From positions 310,001 through 374,000 of the forward strand of contig NZ_JAMZDX010000004.1 in the NCBI RefSeq assembly GCF_024172095.1: a stretch of 64,000 nucleotides of DNA. The letters are read 5' to 3'. Positions 46,736 through 54,150 of this stretch are shown one piece after another (within the stretch, counting starts at the first letter, position 1; each line of letters starts with the position of its first letter). Under the pieces are notes generated by a model. It was not told the DNA's origin and made no database searches. It worked only from the letters and a program-made list of their open reading frames with translations. The position numbers and the translations under genes were made by a program. The DNA is from Kitasatospora cinereorecta. Lineage in GTDB: Bacteria; Actinomycetota; Actinomycetes; Streptomycetales; Streptomycetaceae.

Positions 46736-46893
46736 CAGTGGTGCACCACCCGGGTGCCGCCGCAGGTCGAGCACTGCGCGGTGTACCGGTGGACCGTGGG
46801 GACCTGCTTCCCGTCGGCGTCCAGCTCCATGGTGTGATCGGTCCGTTCCGTCACACCGGTTCCGCCGCACGCGGGACACTGCTGCTCGGGCAT
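46735..46893 (-). CDS. Tiny DnaJ-type zinc-finger protein (52 aa)
   Basis: A 52-residue protein made of two CxxCxG-like knuckles, C6-P-A-C9-G-G-T-G and C41-S-T-C44-G-G, separated by a polar segment. This is the half-ribbon pattern of the DnaJ central domain. A strong AGGAGGTGG ribosome site precedes the ATG at 46893. It is coupled to the zinc-ribbon gene at 46421. The function is unknown; an RNA-, DNA- or protein-binding adaptor is possible. Confidence 0.72.
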   Translation of the reverse strand: MPEQQCPACGGTGVTERTDHTMELDADGKQVPTVHRYTAQCSTCGGTRVVHH

Positions 46894-47071
46894 TCTCCGC
46901 CACCTCCTGTGCACAGACCGTAGCGCGCCGCAGCCATGATCGGCAGACGGACCGTCAACGAGCAGGGAGCGGACGGGGAGTGGGCGAGGCTCACTGTAGT
47001 AATTTACGCAGCGCAACAGCGCCGAACGCCGGGCCCCAGCACGGCGATTCCTGCACTCATCGGGGGATCTG

Positions 47072-47845
47072 ATGCAGCACCCGTCCTACGATCCGTCATC
47101 CCAGCCGACCCAGCCCGGGTTCACGTCGGCGTCCCCGCACCCGCCGACGGTCGGTCAGGGCTTCCACCAAGTCCCGGGCCGGCCCTCCGGACCCTCGTCC
47201 GGGGAGTCGTCCGGGCAGGCCTCCGGGGATTCGGCGGCCGAGTCGTCGGGGAAGCGCTCGCACGTCAAGATCTGGGGCGCGGTCGCCGCGGTGGTCAGCG
47301 CCGCCGCGGGTGTGGCGAGTGCGGTGGCGGCGTTCATGGGCGGTGGCGGCTCGCCGCCGACCTCGGCTCCCGCGCCCCAGGTGACCGTCACCGTGGGCAC
47401 CCAGGGCTCACCCAACGCCGGCGGGGTCGCGGCTCCCTCGGCTCAGGGGACCGCCGCCGCTCCCGGCTCGGGAGCGAAGGTCCGCTGGTCGGGGGCGTTC
47501 CGCCTCGGCATGGAGGGCGTCGACCTCACGGCTGACCCGCCCGCCGCCGGGAACGGCACCTACCTCCGGCCAGGCGCCGCACGCAGTGGCAGCAGCGGGA
47601 TGATGGTCAGGGGCACCGTCGCTCCCTGGTCCGGACCCGGCGAGCCGACGGCCGAGGGCTGCCGCCAGCTGTTGCTGACGCAGAAGCGCAACGAGCTCGA
47701 CGTCTCCGTGGGCGACCAGGTCTGCGTGGTCGAGGGCAGCTCGCCGATCGGGGTCCTGAAGGTCACGGCCGCCCACTACGACGCCGGTTCGTACGGGGAG
47801 CTCGACACCACGCTGACGGTGTGGGACCTGCGCATGGGTCGCTGA
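47072..47845 (+). CDS. Hypothetical single-span membrane protein
   Basis: A 257-residue protein with a Pro/Ser/Gly-rich cytoplasmic N-terminus (residues 1-62), one membrane span (KIWGAVAAVVSAAAGVASAVAAFMG, about 65-90), a low-complexity spacer and an extracytoplasmic globular part (about 140-257, with Cys near 197 and 218 that may pair). A GGGGGA ribosome site lies 6 nt before the ATG. No known domain was recognised. The topology resembles sensor or wall-associated proteins of streptomycetes. Confidence 0.72.
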   Translation: MQHPSYDPSSQPTQPGFTSASPHPPTVGQGFHQVPGRPSGPSSGESSGQASGDSAAESSGKRSHVKIWGAVAAVVSAAAGVASAVAAFMGGGGSPPTSAPAPQVTVTVGTQGSPNAGGVAAPSAQGTAAAPGSGAKVRWSGAFRLGMEGVDLTADPPAAGNGTYLRPGAARSGSSGMMVRGTVAPWSGPGEPTAEGCRQLLLTQKRNELDVSVGDQVCVVEGSSPIGVLKVTAAHYDAGSYGELDTTLTVWDLRMGR

Positions 47846-47880
47846 CGCCGGGCGCGGCGCCGAGGCCGAGCAGCTGGCGA

Positions 47881-49044
47881 TCAGCTGCTGAAGCCCGCGT
47901 GGACGTGGTCGTGGTGGGTGTCGTCCGTGAAGAACTGATTGGACGTCGTGCCGCCGGACAGCTGCCGCGGCCCACCGACGTTGTACGAGCCGGCCGCGGC
48001 GGCGGCCCGCATGAAGCCGTCGACCAGGTCGTGCGGCGTGGCCGGGTCGACGACGGCGTGGCCGTCGATCTGCCAGGTGTCGAAGGCCCGGCCGAGCGGG
48101 TGGTCGCTGGGCCGGTCGGTACCGAACACATCCAACGGGTGCCCGGAGCGGACCACGCTGACCTGGAAGCTGTACGGACCGGCCAGGGTCAGCATGGCCT
48201 GCAGCACACTGTCGTGCACCATGCCGCTGCGCAGGTCGGCGACGGCTGCCGGGGGCAGCACGATCCGGGGCTGGGCGAGGACGCGGGCGGCGAGTGTCGG
48301 CAGTTTGGCCGCAGCCGGCCCGGGATCGGCGGGGTGGAGGGCGGTGACGTTCCAGCGGGGGCTCGCGGCGGTCAGCCGGACGTCCACCGTCGTACCGCCG
48401 GCGGTGACAGTGGAGCCGGCGGCGGACCACTGCCGGCACACCACCAGCACGCTCGCCGAGTCCGACAGGATGCCGCCGTACTGGGCGTCGATCACCTCCA
48501 CCACCGCCTCGTCGGCTGCGGGCAGCAGCGGCCCGGCCTGGTCGGCCAGCTGCGGCGGCAGTCCGAGCGCGGCAACCCGTCCCCGGGCCGCCTCCAGCCC
48601 TTGGCCGCCCGGGCCCCAGGTGCCCAGTGCCTCGATCAGCTCGACCGCCCGCAGCTTCACGTCCGGCTGGACCTCGCCCGGCCCGGGGCGCCAGGGCGTG
48701 GCAGTTGGCAGGGTGGCCGTGCCCTGAGGTGCGGAGGCCGACGCGGATCCAGAGGTGGTCGCGGTGGGGCTGCCCGCGCCGGAGGCGGCCGGGGCGGTGG
48801 GCGAGCCGGGCGAGGCCGATGCCGCTCCCCCGCTGCGGGAACCACCGCCGCTGGAGCACCCGCAGGCGGCGCCGAGCACCAGGCCGAGTCCGCCGACCAG
48901 GACTGCCCGCCGGCTCACCAGGGGAGCTGGTTCTCGCACGCCTCCCACTATGCGCTCGGGGCCGCGGCCGTCCCGGTCCGACGCGCCCGCCGGGGCCGGA
49001 CGTGTGGGCGGGTCGAGCACAGGTGCTGCCGACGGGGAGGGCAT
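47881..49044 (-). CDS. Lipoprotein with an M15-like (DD-peptidase fold) C-terminal domain
   Basis: A 387-residue exported protein. Twin arginines at 45-46 (VSRRAVLVGG) and a lipobox-like LGAAC with Cys61 suggest Tat-type lipoprotein export. The C-terminal ~130 residues carry VVRSGHP, SDHPLGRAFDTWQIDG and THHDHVHAGF. These match the SxHxxGxAxD and HxDHxH zinc-ligand blocks of the Hedgehog/DD-peptidase fold, so a cell-wall peptidase or amidase role is likely. The start is uncertain: ATG 49044 lies 4 nt after the S41 stop, with a GTG further in as alternative. Confidence 0.75.
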   Translation of the reverse strand: MPSPSAAPVLDPPTRPAPAGASDRDGRGPERIVGGVREPAPLVSRRAVLVGGLGLVLGAACGCSSGGGSRSGGAASASPGSPTAPAASGAGSPTATTSGSASASAPQGTATLPTATPWRPGPGEVQPDVKLRAVELIEALGTWGPGGQGLEAARGRVAALGLPPQLADQAGPLLPAADEAVVEVIDAQYGGILSDSASVLVVCRQWSAAGSTVTAGGTTVDVRLTAASPRWNVTALHPADPGPAAAKLPTLAARVLAQPRIVLPPAAVADLRSGMVHDSVLQAMLTLAGPYSFQVSVVRSGHPLDVFGTDRPSDHPLGRAFDTWQIDGHAVVDPATPHDLVDGFMRAAAAAGSYNVGGPRQLSGGTTSNQFFTDDTHHDHVHAGFSS

Positions 49045-49048
49045 GCGG

Positions 49049-50548
49049 TCAGGGGAACAGGGCGCGGGCCGCGCGCAGGGCCGAGTCGTGGCCCGACGCG
49101 AACTCCTCCTCGGTGTAGACGGGGACGGCGATGTCCGGGGTGATGCCGGCGCCGTCGAAACTTCGGCCGTCGCTCGTGACGTAGCGCTCGTTGGGGAGCC
49201 CGAACGTCCAGCCGTTGGGGAGGGTGCGCTCCAGGACGTCCGAGAAGACGCCCTGGGTGGGCGCGCCGATCCGCACGGGGTGGGGGGAGCGCCCCATCAG
49301 CGCCATGGTGAGGCTCTCGGCCGCGCTCATCGTCCCGCTGCTGGTCAGGACGGCGATCGGGCCGCTGTACCGGGACCCGCCGGCCGGACGCACCTCGATC
49401 GGCTGCGGGCGGGTGAAGCGGTCGGCGTCGTGCGGATCGTCGCGTCCCTGCTTGGCGTAGGCGAGGTAGGGCCGGTCGGTGAGACGGGCGGCGAGTTGCA
49501 GGCCCAGCCGGTCCGAGCCGCCACCGTTCAGCCGGAGGTCGAGCACCAGGCCGCGCAGGGCGTGCGGTCCGCAGGTCCGCTCGGGGGTGAACACCGCATC
49601 CAGCACCCGGGACAGTTCTGCGCTGTCGTCGGTGTGGTCGTCGGCCTCGGTGTAGTGCTGGAAGGAGCCGATGCGCAGGTACCCGATCCGGTCGGACTCC
49701 GCGTACCCGATCCGCCCGCCGGCGAACTCCGTCTCGGCCGTGCCGAGCTCGTCGGCCGTGAGCCCGGCCGCCCGCGGTCCGAAGGCCGGATCGGTGACCG
49801 GCAGGGTGCCGGGCCTCGGCTGCCAGACGCCGCCCGCCGCACCCGCGACGACGCCGACGTGCGCGTCGCCGAGCGGGCGCAGCAGGTCGCCGAGGACGGC
49901 GAGCAGCTCGGAGTCGGTGGAGCGCTCGCTCAGCCGGGCGCGCTGGTGCTCGCCGGCCACCACCCAGTCGACGCCCTTGGCGGCGAAGAACGGGTAGTTC
50001 TCGGCGAAGGTCGTCCAGACGATGTCGAAGGCGGCGAGCGGGTCGTGGGGCGGGGTGGCCCGGTGACAGGCGGGCGGGAGTGCGGGGAGGCGGTGCAGGT
50101 GGATGTCGGTCACGTCCGCAGCGGCGTTCCACACCGCCTCGCCCGGTCGGCCGCCCGGTCGGATCGTCAGCTCCGGCCTGCCGTCGACCAGGAAGCGCAC
50201 GGCGCCCGCGCCGTCCGGCCCGCCCTCCTGGTCGGCGGTGATCAGCCCGGGGAGGCAGCCCGCCGCCGAGAGGTCGTAGGTGAGGAGCCGGCCGTGGTCG
50301 ACGGTGACGACCCGGCCGTAGCCGTCCGTCTGCCACACGCCCTCCCAGCGCGAACGCGGGGCCGCGCCCACGGCGTTCGTGGCGCCGGCGGCCGTGCAGC
50401 CGACTCCCATGAGGACGGCGAGCGCCGCCGTCACCGCCGCTCCACGGCGCGCAGTTGCCCGTCGCCCGTCGCTCCGTCGGCCTGCGCCCGGCCGCGCGAC
50501 CGTCGACTGCCCTGCGCTCCGCTGTGCTGTCCTCCGCTGTGCTGCCAT
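49049..50548 (-). CDS. S41-family (C-terminal processing) peptidase, exported
   Basis: A 499-residue protein. The N-terminal region has a hydrophobic segment ending in a lipobox-like VLMGVGC (Cys51). The tail-specific protease core starts near residue 190 (HDPLAAFDIVWTTFAENYPFFAAKGVDW). The catalytic Ser408 lies in TSSGTMSAAE. PNGWTFGLPNERYV, then GAGITPDIAVP follow, as in bacterial S41 enzymes. The start ATG at 50548 has GGGAGG 8 nt upstream. It is followed at 4 nt by the lipoprotein gene, so a cell-envelope operon is likely. Confidence 0.88.
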   Translation of the reverse strand: MAAQRRTAQRSAGQSTVARPGAGRRSDGRRATARRGAAVTAALAVLMGVGCTAAGATNAVGAAPRSRWEGVWQTDGYGRVVTVDHGRLLTYDLSAAGCLPGLITADQEGGPDGAGAVRFLVDGRPELTIRPGGRPGEAVWNAAADVTDIHLHRLPALPPACHRATPPHDPLAAFDIVWTTFAENYPFFAAKGVDWVVAGEHQRARLSERSTDSELLAVLGDLLRPLGDAHVGVVAGAAGGVWQPRPGTLPVTDPAFGPRAAGLTADELGTAETEFAGGRIGYAESDRIGYLRIGSFQHYTEADDHTDDSAELSRVLDAVFTPERTCGPHALRGLVLDLRLNGGGSDRLGLQLAARLTDRPYLAYAKQGRDDPHDADRFTRPQPIEVRPAGGSRYSGPIAVLTSSGTMSAAESLTMALMGRSPHPVRIGAPTQGVFSDVLERTLPNGWTFGLPNERYVTSDGRSFDGAGITPDIAVPVYTEEEFASGHDSALRAARALFP

Positions 50549-50907
50549 CGGATCGGCCTCCCTCGTGCGCGGCCCGCCCGTGATCGGGCCGACCTTCCGC
50601 ACACCATGCTGGACGAGCACGAACCGCCGCACGATCCTGCAGGCCACCCAGTTCACCCTGGTGCTCACCCCACCCCGCTACCTGTACCCAGCACCCCACC
50701 CGGACAGCTCAGCTGACGCACCGTGGGCTCCACCGGAGCCCCCGGGCAGGACCCACACCCGCGTGCGCGCTACGCCGGTCGGGCCGAACCGTCGTCGCCC
50801 CGCGCGGTGATCGGCGCCGCGGGCCGATCGGCGGCCTAGGGTGGTCGGGTCGGCGGGGTCGGCGGGTCTCCGTACGGACTCCGGAGGGCTGGGAGAGGAG
50901 CGCCGCC
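50549..50907. other. 359-bp divergent intergenic region (S41 protease / TenA-like gene)
   Basis: No coding frame is supported. A -10-like TAGGGT at 50837-50842 faces the TenA-like gene, but no -35 lies at a proper distance. On the other strand nothing convincing precedes the protease gene. The region holds the ribosome sites of both flanking genes and otherwise shows nothing I recognise. Confidence 0.4.
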
Positions 50908-51606
50908 ATGAGCACCGGAATGCGCGAGGTGCTGGACGAGGTCCGGCGTGAGCTCGCGCTCGGCGACCGGGAGAACCGGCTGGTGGCGGCCGTGGCGGCC
51001 GGCGAAGCGCCGCGCGAGGTGCTGGGCGGGCTCGCGGTCCAGCAGTACCGGATCATCGCCAGCGACCGGCGGAGCATGCTGATCCTGGCGGCGCGCTGCG
51101 CCGACAACCCGGCCGGAGGGTACTTCGCCGGGCTCGCCGCCGGTGAGAGCACGGCACTGCGCGCGCTGGACGAGTTCAGCCGGCGCTGCGGGCTGACACC
51201 GGAGGAGGCGAAGGCGCGGGCTCCGCTGGCGGGCTGTCAGGCGTACCCGGCGTACCTGGCCTGGCTGGCGCTCAACGCCGACCCGGCGGGCGTGGTGCTG
51301 GCGCTGTCGGCGAACTTCGCCGCCTGGGGCGCCTACTGCGGGACGGTCGCGGAGGGGCTCCGACGCCACTACGGCTTCGACGACGCCGCCTGCGCCTTCT
51401 TCGACTTCTTCGCCGAGCCCGATCCCACCGCGGACGATGCGGCGGTGGCCGTTCTGGAGGCCCTGACGCCCGATGCCGCCGCGATCGAGCAGGCTCGCGA
51501 GTACGGGGGCATGCTCCAGTCCTACGAGCTGATGTTCTGGAACACGCTGGCCGACCACGACTCCGACCGAAATGCGGACCGGAGTCCGGACCGGCCGAAC
51601 CCCTGA
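50908..51606 (+). CDS. TenA/PqqC-like all-helical protein
   Basis: A 232-residue, entirely helical protein. ENRLVAAVAAGEAPREVLGGLAVQQYRIIASDRRS opens the haem-oxygenase-like fold, and FAAWGAYCGTVAEGLRRHYGF contains the region where TenA thiaminase places its active-site cysteine. Family members include thiaminase II, pyrroloquinoline-quinone synthase and thiamine-salvage proteins. No thiamine or PQQ genes are adjacent, so the substrate is open. The ATG has a GGGAGAGGAG ribosome site. Confidence 0.75.
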   Translation: MSTGMREVLDEVRRELALGDRENRLVAAVAAGEAPREVLGGLAVQQYRIIASDRRSMLILAARCADNPAGGYFAGLAAGESTALRALDEFSRRCGLTPEEAKARAPLAGCQAYPAYLAWLALNADPAGVVLALSANFAAWGAYCGTVAEGLRRHYGFDDAACAFFDFFAEPDPTADDAAVAVLEALTPDAAAIEQAREYGGMLQSYELMFWNTLADHDSDRNADRSPDRPNP

Positions 51607-51627
51607 GCCGACGGCCTCCCGGTCCGG

Positions 51628-52518
51628 TCAGGCCGGGTCCAGCGCCGCCCAGCGGTCGCGGGCGGCCACCAGGTGCGGGCCCTCCCGCCAGCGGGGCGGG
51701 AGCCGGAGGGCGAGCCCGCGGAACCCGCGGGCCTGGACGGTGGCGAGCAGGTCGGTGGCGGGCCCGACCGGCAGGCCGTACATCCGGCGCGCCCAGGGCG
51801 GCAGCAGTCCGGCGGCGCAGCCGACCAGGCCGCCCCACAGCGGGCGGGCCGGGGTGGCGAGCAGCGCCCAGCCGTGCAGGGGCGGCACGAACGCGAAGTG
51901 GAAGGCGTCGCGGGCGGCGGGGGTGAGCAGCAGGCGGCCGCGCATCCACGCGGTGTAGGAGTCGAGTTCGGCGACACTCCGCGGCACCGGACGGCCGGCG
52001 GGAACGCCGACCAGACGGGCCACCCGTACCTGCTCGGCCACGTAGCGGTCGGCCTGCCGGTCGGTCAGGGCGAGTCCGCTGCGGCGGGCGACCTCGAGGA
52101 AGGAGCCGATCTCGCAGCAGTGCACCCAGGTCAGGAGTTCCGGGTCGTCGGCGCGGTACGGGCGGCCGGTGACCGGGTCGATGCCGCGGACCTGCCGGTG
52201 CACGGTGCGCACCCGGTCGACCACCGCGCGGACCTCCTCGCCGGTGCCGTACGTGGTGGCGCCGATGAAGGAGGCGGTGCGGTAGAGGCGGCCCCACGGG
52301 TCCTTGCGGAAGGCGGAGTGCTGGGCGACGCCGGCCATCGCGAGCGGGTGAAGGGCCTGGAGGAGGAGGGCGCGCAGGCCGCCGAGCAGCATGGACGGGT
52401 CGGCGTGGACGGTCCAGGACACCGCACCGGGCCCGAACAGCCCCTCCTCGGGGACGACGGGCGCGTCGTCGGGCGGGTCGTCGGGCGGCTCGGGAGTCGA
52501 GGTGTCGTGGCGGGTCAT
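51628..52518 (-). CDS. MpaB-family oxygenase (DUF2236)
   Basis: A 296-residue protein of the family containing latex-clearing protein and MpaB. The core SWTVHADPSMLLGGLRALLLQALHPLAMAGVAQHSAFRKDPWGRLYRTASFI carries the conserved His residues proposed to bind haem. LTWVHCCEIGSFLEVARRSG is the second family block. No signal peptide. The substrate is unknown. The ATG follows GGAGGTG by 6 nt. It lies downstream of a mycothiol-type enzyme gene on the same strand. Confidence 0.88.
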   Translation of the reverse strand: MTRHDTSTPEPPDDPPDDAPVVPEEGLFGPGAVSWTVHADPSMLLGGLRALLLQALHPLAMAGVAQHSAFRKDPWGRLYRTASFIGATTYGTGEEVRAVVDRVRTVHRQVRGIDPVTGRPYRADDPELLTWVHCCEIGSFLEVARRSGLALTDRQADRYVAEQVRVARLVGVPAGRPVPRSVAELDSYTAWMRGRLLLTPAARDAFHFAFVPPLHGWALLATPARPLWGGLVGCAAGLLPPWARRMYGLPVGPATDLLATVQARGFRGLALRLPPRWREGPHLVAARDRWAALDPA

Positions 52519-52640
52519 ACCGCACCTCCGGCCTGGTCGGTCGGTCCGGTCTCCAGCGTGCACCGGCCGGCAGGCGGCGCGCCAGCTCGCAGCGTTCCTG
52601 CAGCGGACCACTGGATCACCGCACCGGCGGACCGGGCGGT

Positions 52641-53252
52641 CTACGGCACGCGCGGATGCCAGGCGGGGTCGCGTCCGGTGAGGGCGAGCAGGCGGGTACG
52701 GGTGTCGGCGGCGGCGTCGACCGGGATGCCGGGAGCGAATCGGCCGCTGGCGGCGAGTCCGCCGTAGCGCCGGAATTCGGTGAACGCGAATTCCACGGCG
52801 GCCGGGGATATTCGGCCGGGATCGTCGAGGGCACGGGCGAGGTCCCAGGCGTGGACGACGGTTTCGGCGATCAGCTCGGCGGCGAATCCGCCGGCGTCGC
52901 GCAGCCCGTACGGTGGGCGGATCTGGGCGTCGAGGGCGCCGGGTTCGGCGAGGGCGCGGGTGGCGCTGCGCACGGCCATCTCCCAGACGCCGACCGGGTT
53001 GACGCCGAGGACGTCCCCGTCGAAGCGGCGGCCGACCTGCTCGGGGGTGTAGCCCGCGAGCAGTTGGCACACCCACAGGTGCTGGGCGGTGACGTGGTTG
53101 ACCAGGTCCCGGACGGTCCAGGCGTCGCAGGGGGTGGGCGCCCGCCAGCCGTCGGCGGGAACGTGGGAGAGCAGCCGCCCGAACTCCCGGACGGCAGCGC
53201 CGTACTCGATCCGGACCGCCGCATGGAAACCGGGTTCGTGTGGACACTCCAT
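52641..53252 (-). CDS. TIGR03086-type metal-binding protein (mycothiol-dependent enzyme fold)
   Basis: A 203-residue protein of the DinB/MDMPI four-helix fold. The family core WRAPTPCDAWTVRDLVNHVTAQHLWVCQLLAG supplies the first metal-ligand His. AELIAETVVHAWDLARALDD carries the second His and Asp, and the wider family uses mycothiol or related thiols. Its own reaction is unknown. The ATG follows GGAGGA by 8 nt. It may be co-transcribed with the MpaB-like gene 122 bp downstream. Confidence 0.87.
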   Translation of the reverse strand: MECPHEPGFHAAVRIEYGAAVREFGRLLSHVPADGWRAPTPCDAWTVRDLVNHVTAQHLWVCQLLAGYTPEQVGRRFDGDVLGVNPVGVWEMAVRSATRALAEPGALDAQIRPPYGLRDAGGFAAELIAETVVHAWDLARALDDPGRISPAAVEFAFTEFRRYGGLAASGRFAPGIPVDAAADTRTRLLALTGRDPAWHPRVP

Positions 53253-53533
53253 GGCGGGGTCCTCCGTTCACCTTGAGAATTCCCAGTGAACAGAACAGAA
53301 AGACAAAATGCCAGGCACGGACCGTGGCCGCCCGATTCCGCTGCGGCGGACGAACCCGAACGGGACGGCGGATTGCCGAGCCGGGCGGGCGAGTTCACCG
53401 GATCCGGCACCGGGCTGCTGACGGTCCGTCCGCCAACGGCGCACGGACATCGGCTCTTCCGTCCGACGAGCCGACCGGACTACTCTCCGGTAACAACCTT
53501 TCGCCCGACGTTCCGCACCGCCCGAGGAGCACC

Positions 53534-53905
53534 ATGCCCGCCTCCGCCGACCGTTCCGCCCGCCTGCTCAGCGGACTGCTGCTCGGCGCCGGGGTGGCGC
53601 ACTTCGCGGCGCCGCGCCCGTTCGACGCGATCGTCCCCCGCGCCCTCCCCGGCTCGCCGCGCGCCTGGACGTACCTGAGCGGTGCGGCCGAGCTGGCCGT
53701 GGGCGCGGCGATCGCCCTGCCGCGCACCCGCCGGGCCGGAGCCCTCGCCGCCGCGGGGCTATTCGCCGCGGTCTTCCCGGCCAACGTGAAGATGGCGTAC
53801 GACTGGCGCCACCGGCCGGCCCCGCTTCGGGCCGCGGCGCTCGCCCGGCTGCCGCTGCAGGCCCCGCTGGTGGCGTGGGCCCTGCGGGTGCGCCGCAACG
53901 GCTGA
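53534..53905 (+). CDS. DoxX-like small membrane protein
   Basis: A 123-residue protein with about four membrane spans (LLSGLLLGAGVAHFAAPRPFDAIVPRALPG, then TYLSGAAELAVGAAIALPRTRRAGALAAAGLFAAVFPANVKMAYDW). The pattern of HF near the first span, AAEL in the second and the N/K/M loop in the third is typical of DoxX/SURF4-related proteins. The function is unknown, though some are tied to thiol redox balance. The start ATG has GAGGAG 4 nt upstream. Confidence 0.85.
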   Translation: MPASADRSARLLSGLLLGAGVAHFAAPRPFDAIVPRALPGSPRAWTYLSGAAELAVGAAIALPRTRRAGALAAAGLFAAVFPANVKMAYDWRHRPAPLRAAALARLPLQAPLVAWALRVRRNG

Positions 53906-53915
53906 CCCGCAGGTC

Positions 53916-53938
53916 GGAGCACCTGGCGGGGGTGCTCC
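53916..53938 (+). terminator. Terminator hairpin after the DoxX-like gene
   Basis: A perfect 8-bp stem GGAGCACC (53916-53923) / GGTGCTCC (53931-53938) with a 7-nt loop, 11 nt after the stop codon. Confidence 0.65.
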
Positions 53939-53976
53939 GGCGGTGGGCGCCCGGCGCGAGCCGGACGAGAGGGCCC

Positions 53977-54150
53977 AGGGTCCGTCTTCAAACCCCCGTC
54001 GTCCGCCCGAAGGGCGGGCCCGGCGGCGTCTGGGTGCGTGCATCGCAAGGCGGAGGAGGGAGTCCGTGCGGAGCATCGGCGACCGACGACAACGCGGCGA
54101 GGTGCGTGCCCAGGCGCCGCCGGGCAGGCGGGGGTTTGACGACGGACCCT
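53977..54150. mobile_element. MITE-like 174-bp element with nested inverted repeats
   Basis: Terminal arms of 22 bp (53977-53998 and 54129-54150, outer end AGGGTCCGTC) pair at 21 of 22 positions. Inside lie a CCGCCC-GAA-GGGCGG hairpin (54003-54017) and a second pair of arms (54018-54034 with 54109-54125) matching at 16 of 17. No transposase frame fits. I recall near-identical sequence, and its conceptual translation, scattered in other streptomycete genomes, which fits a non-autonomous element. No clear target-site duplication is visible. The right end forms part of the TAG stop of the kinase gene. Confidence 0.7.
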
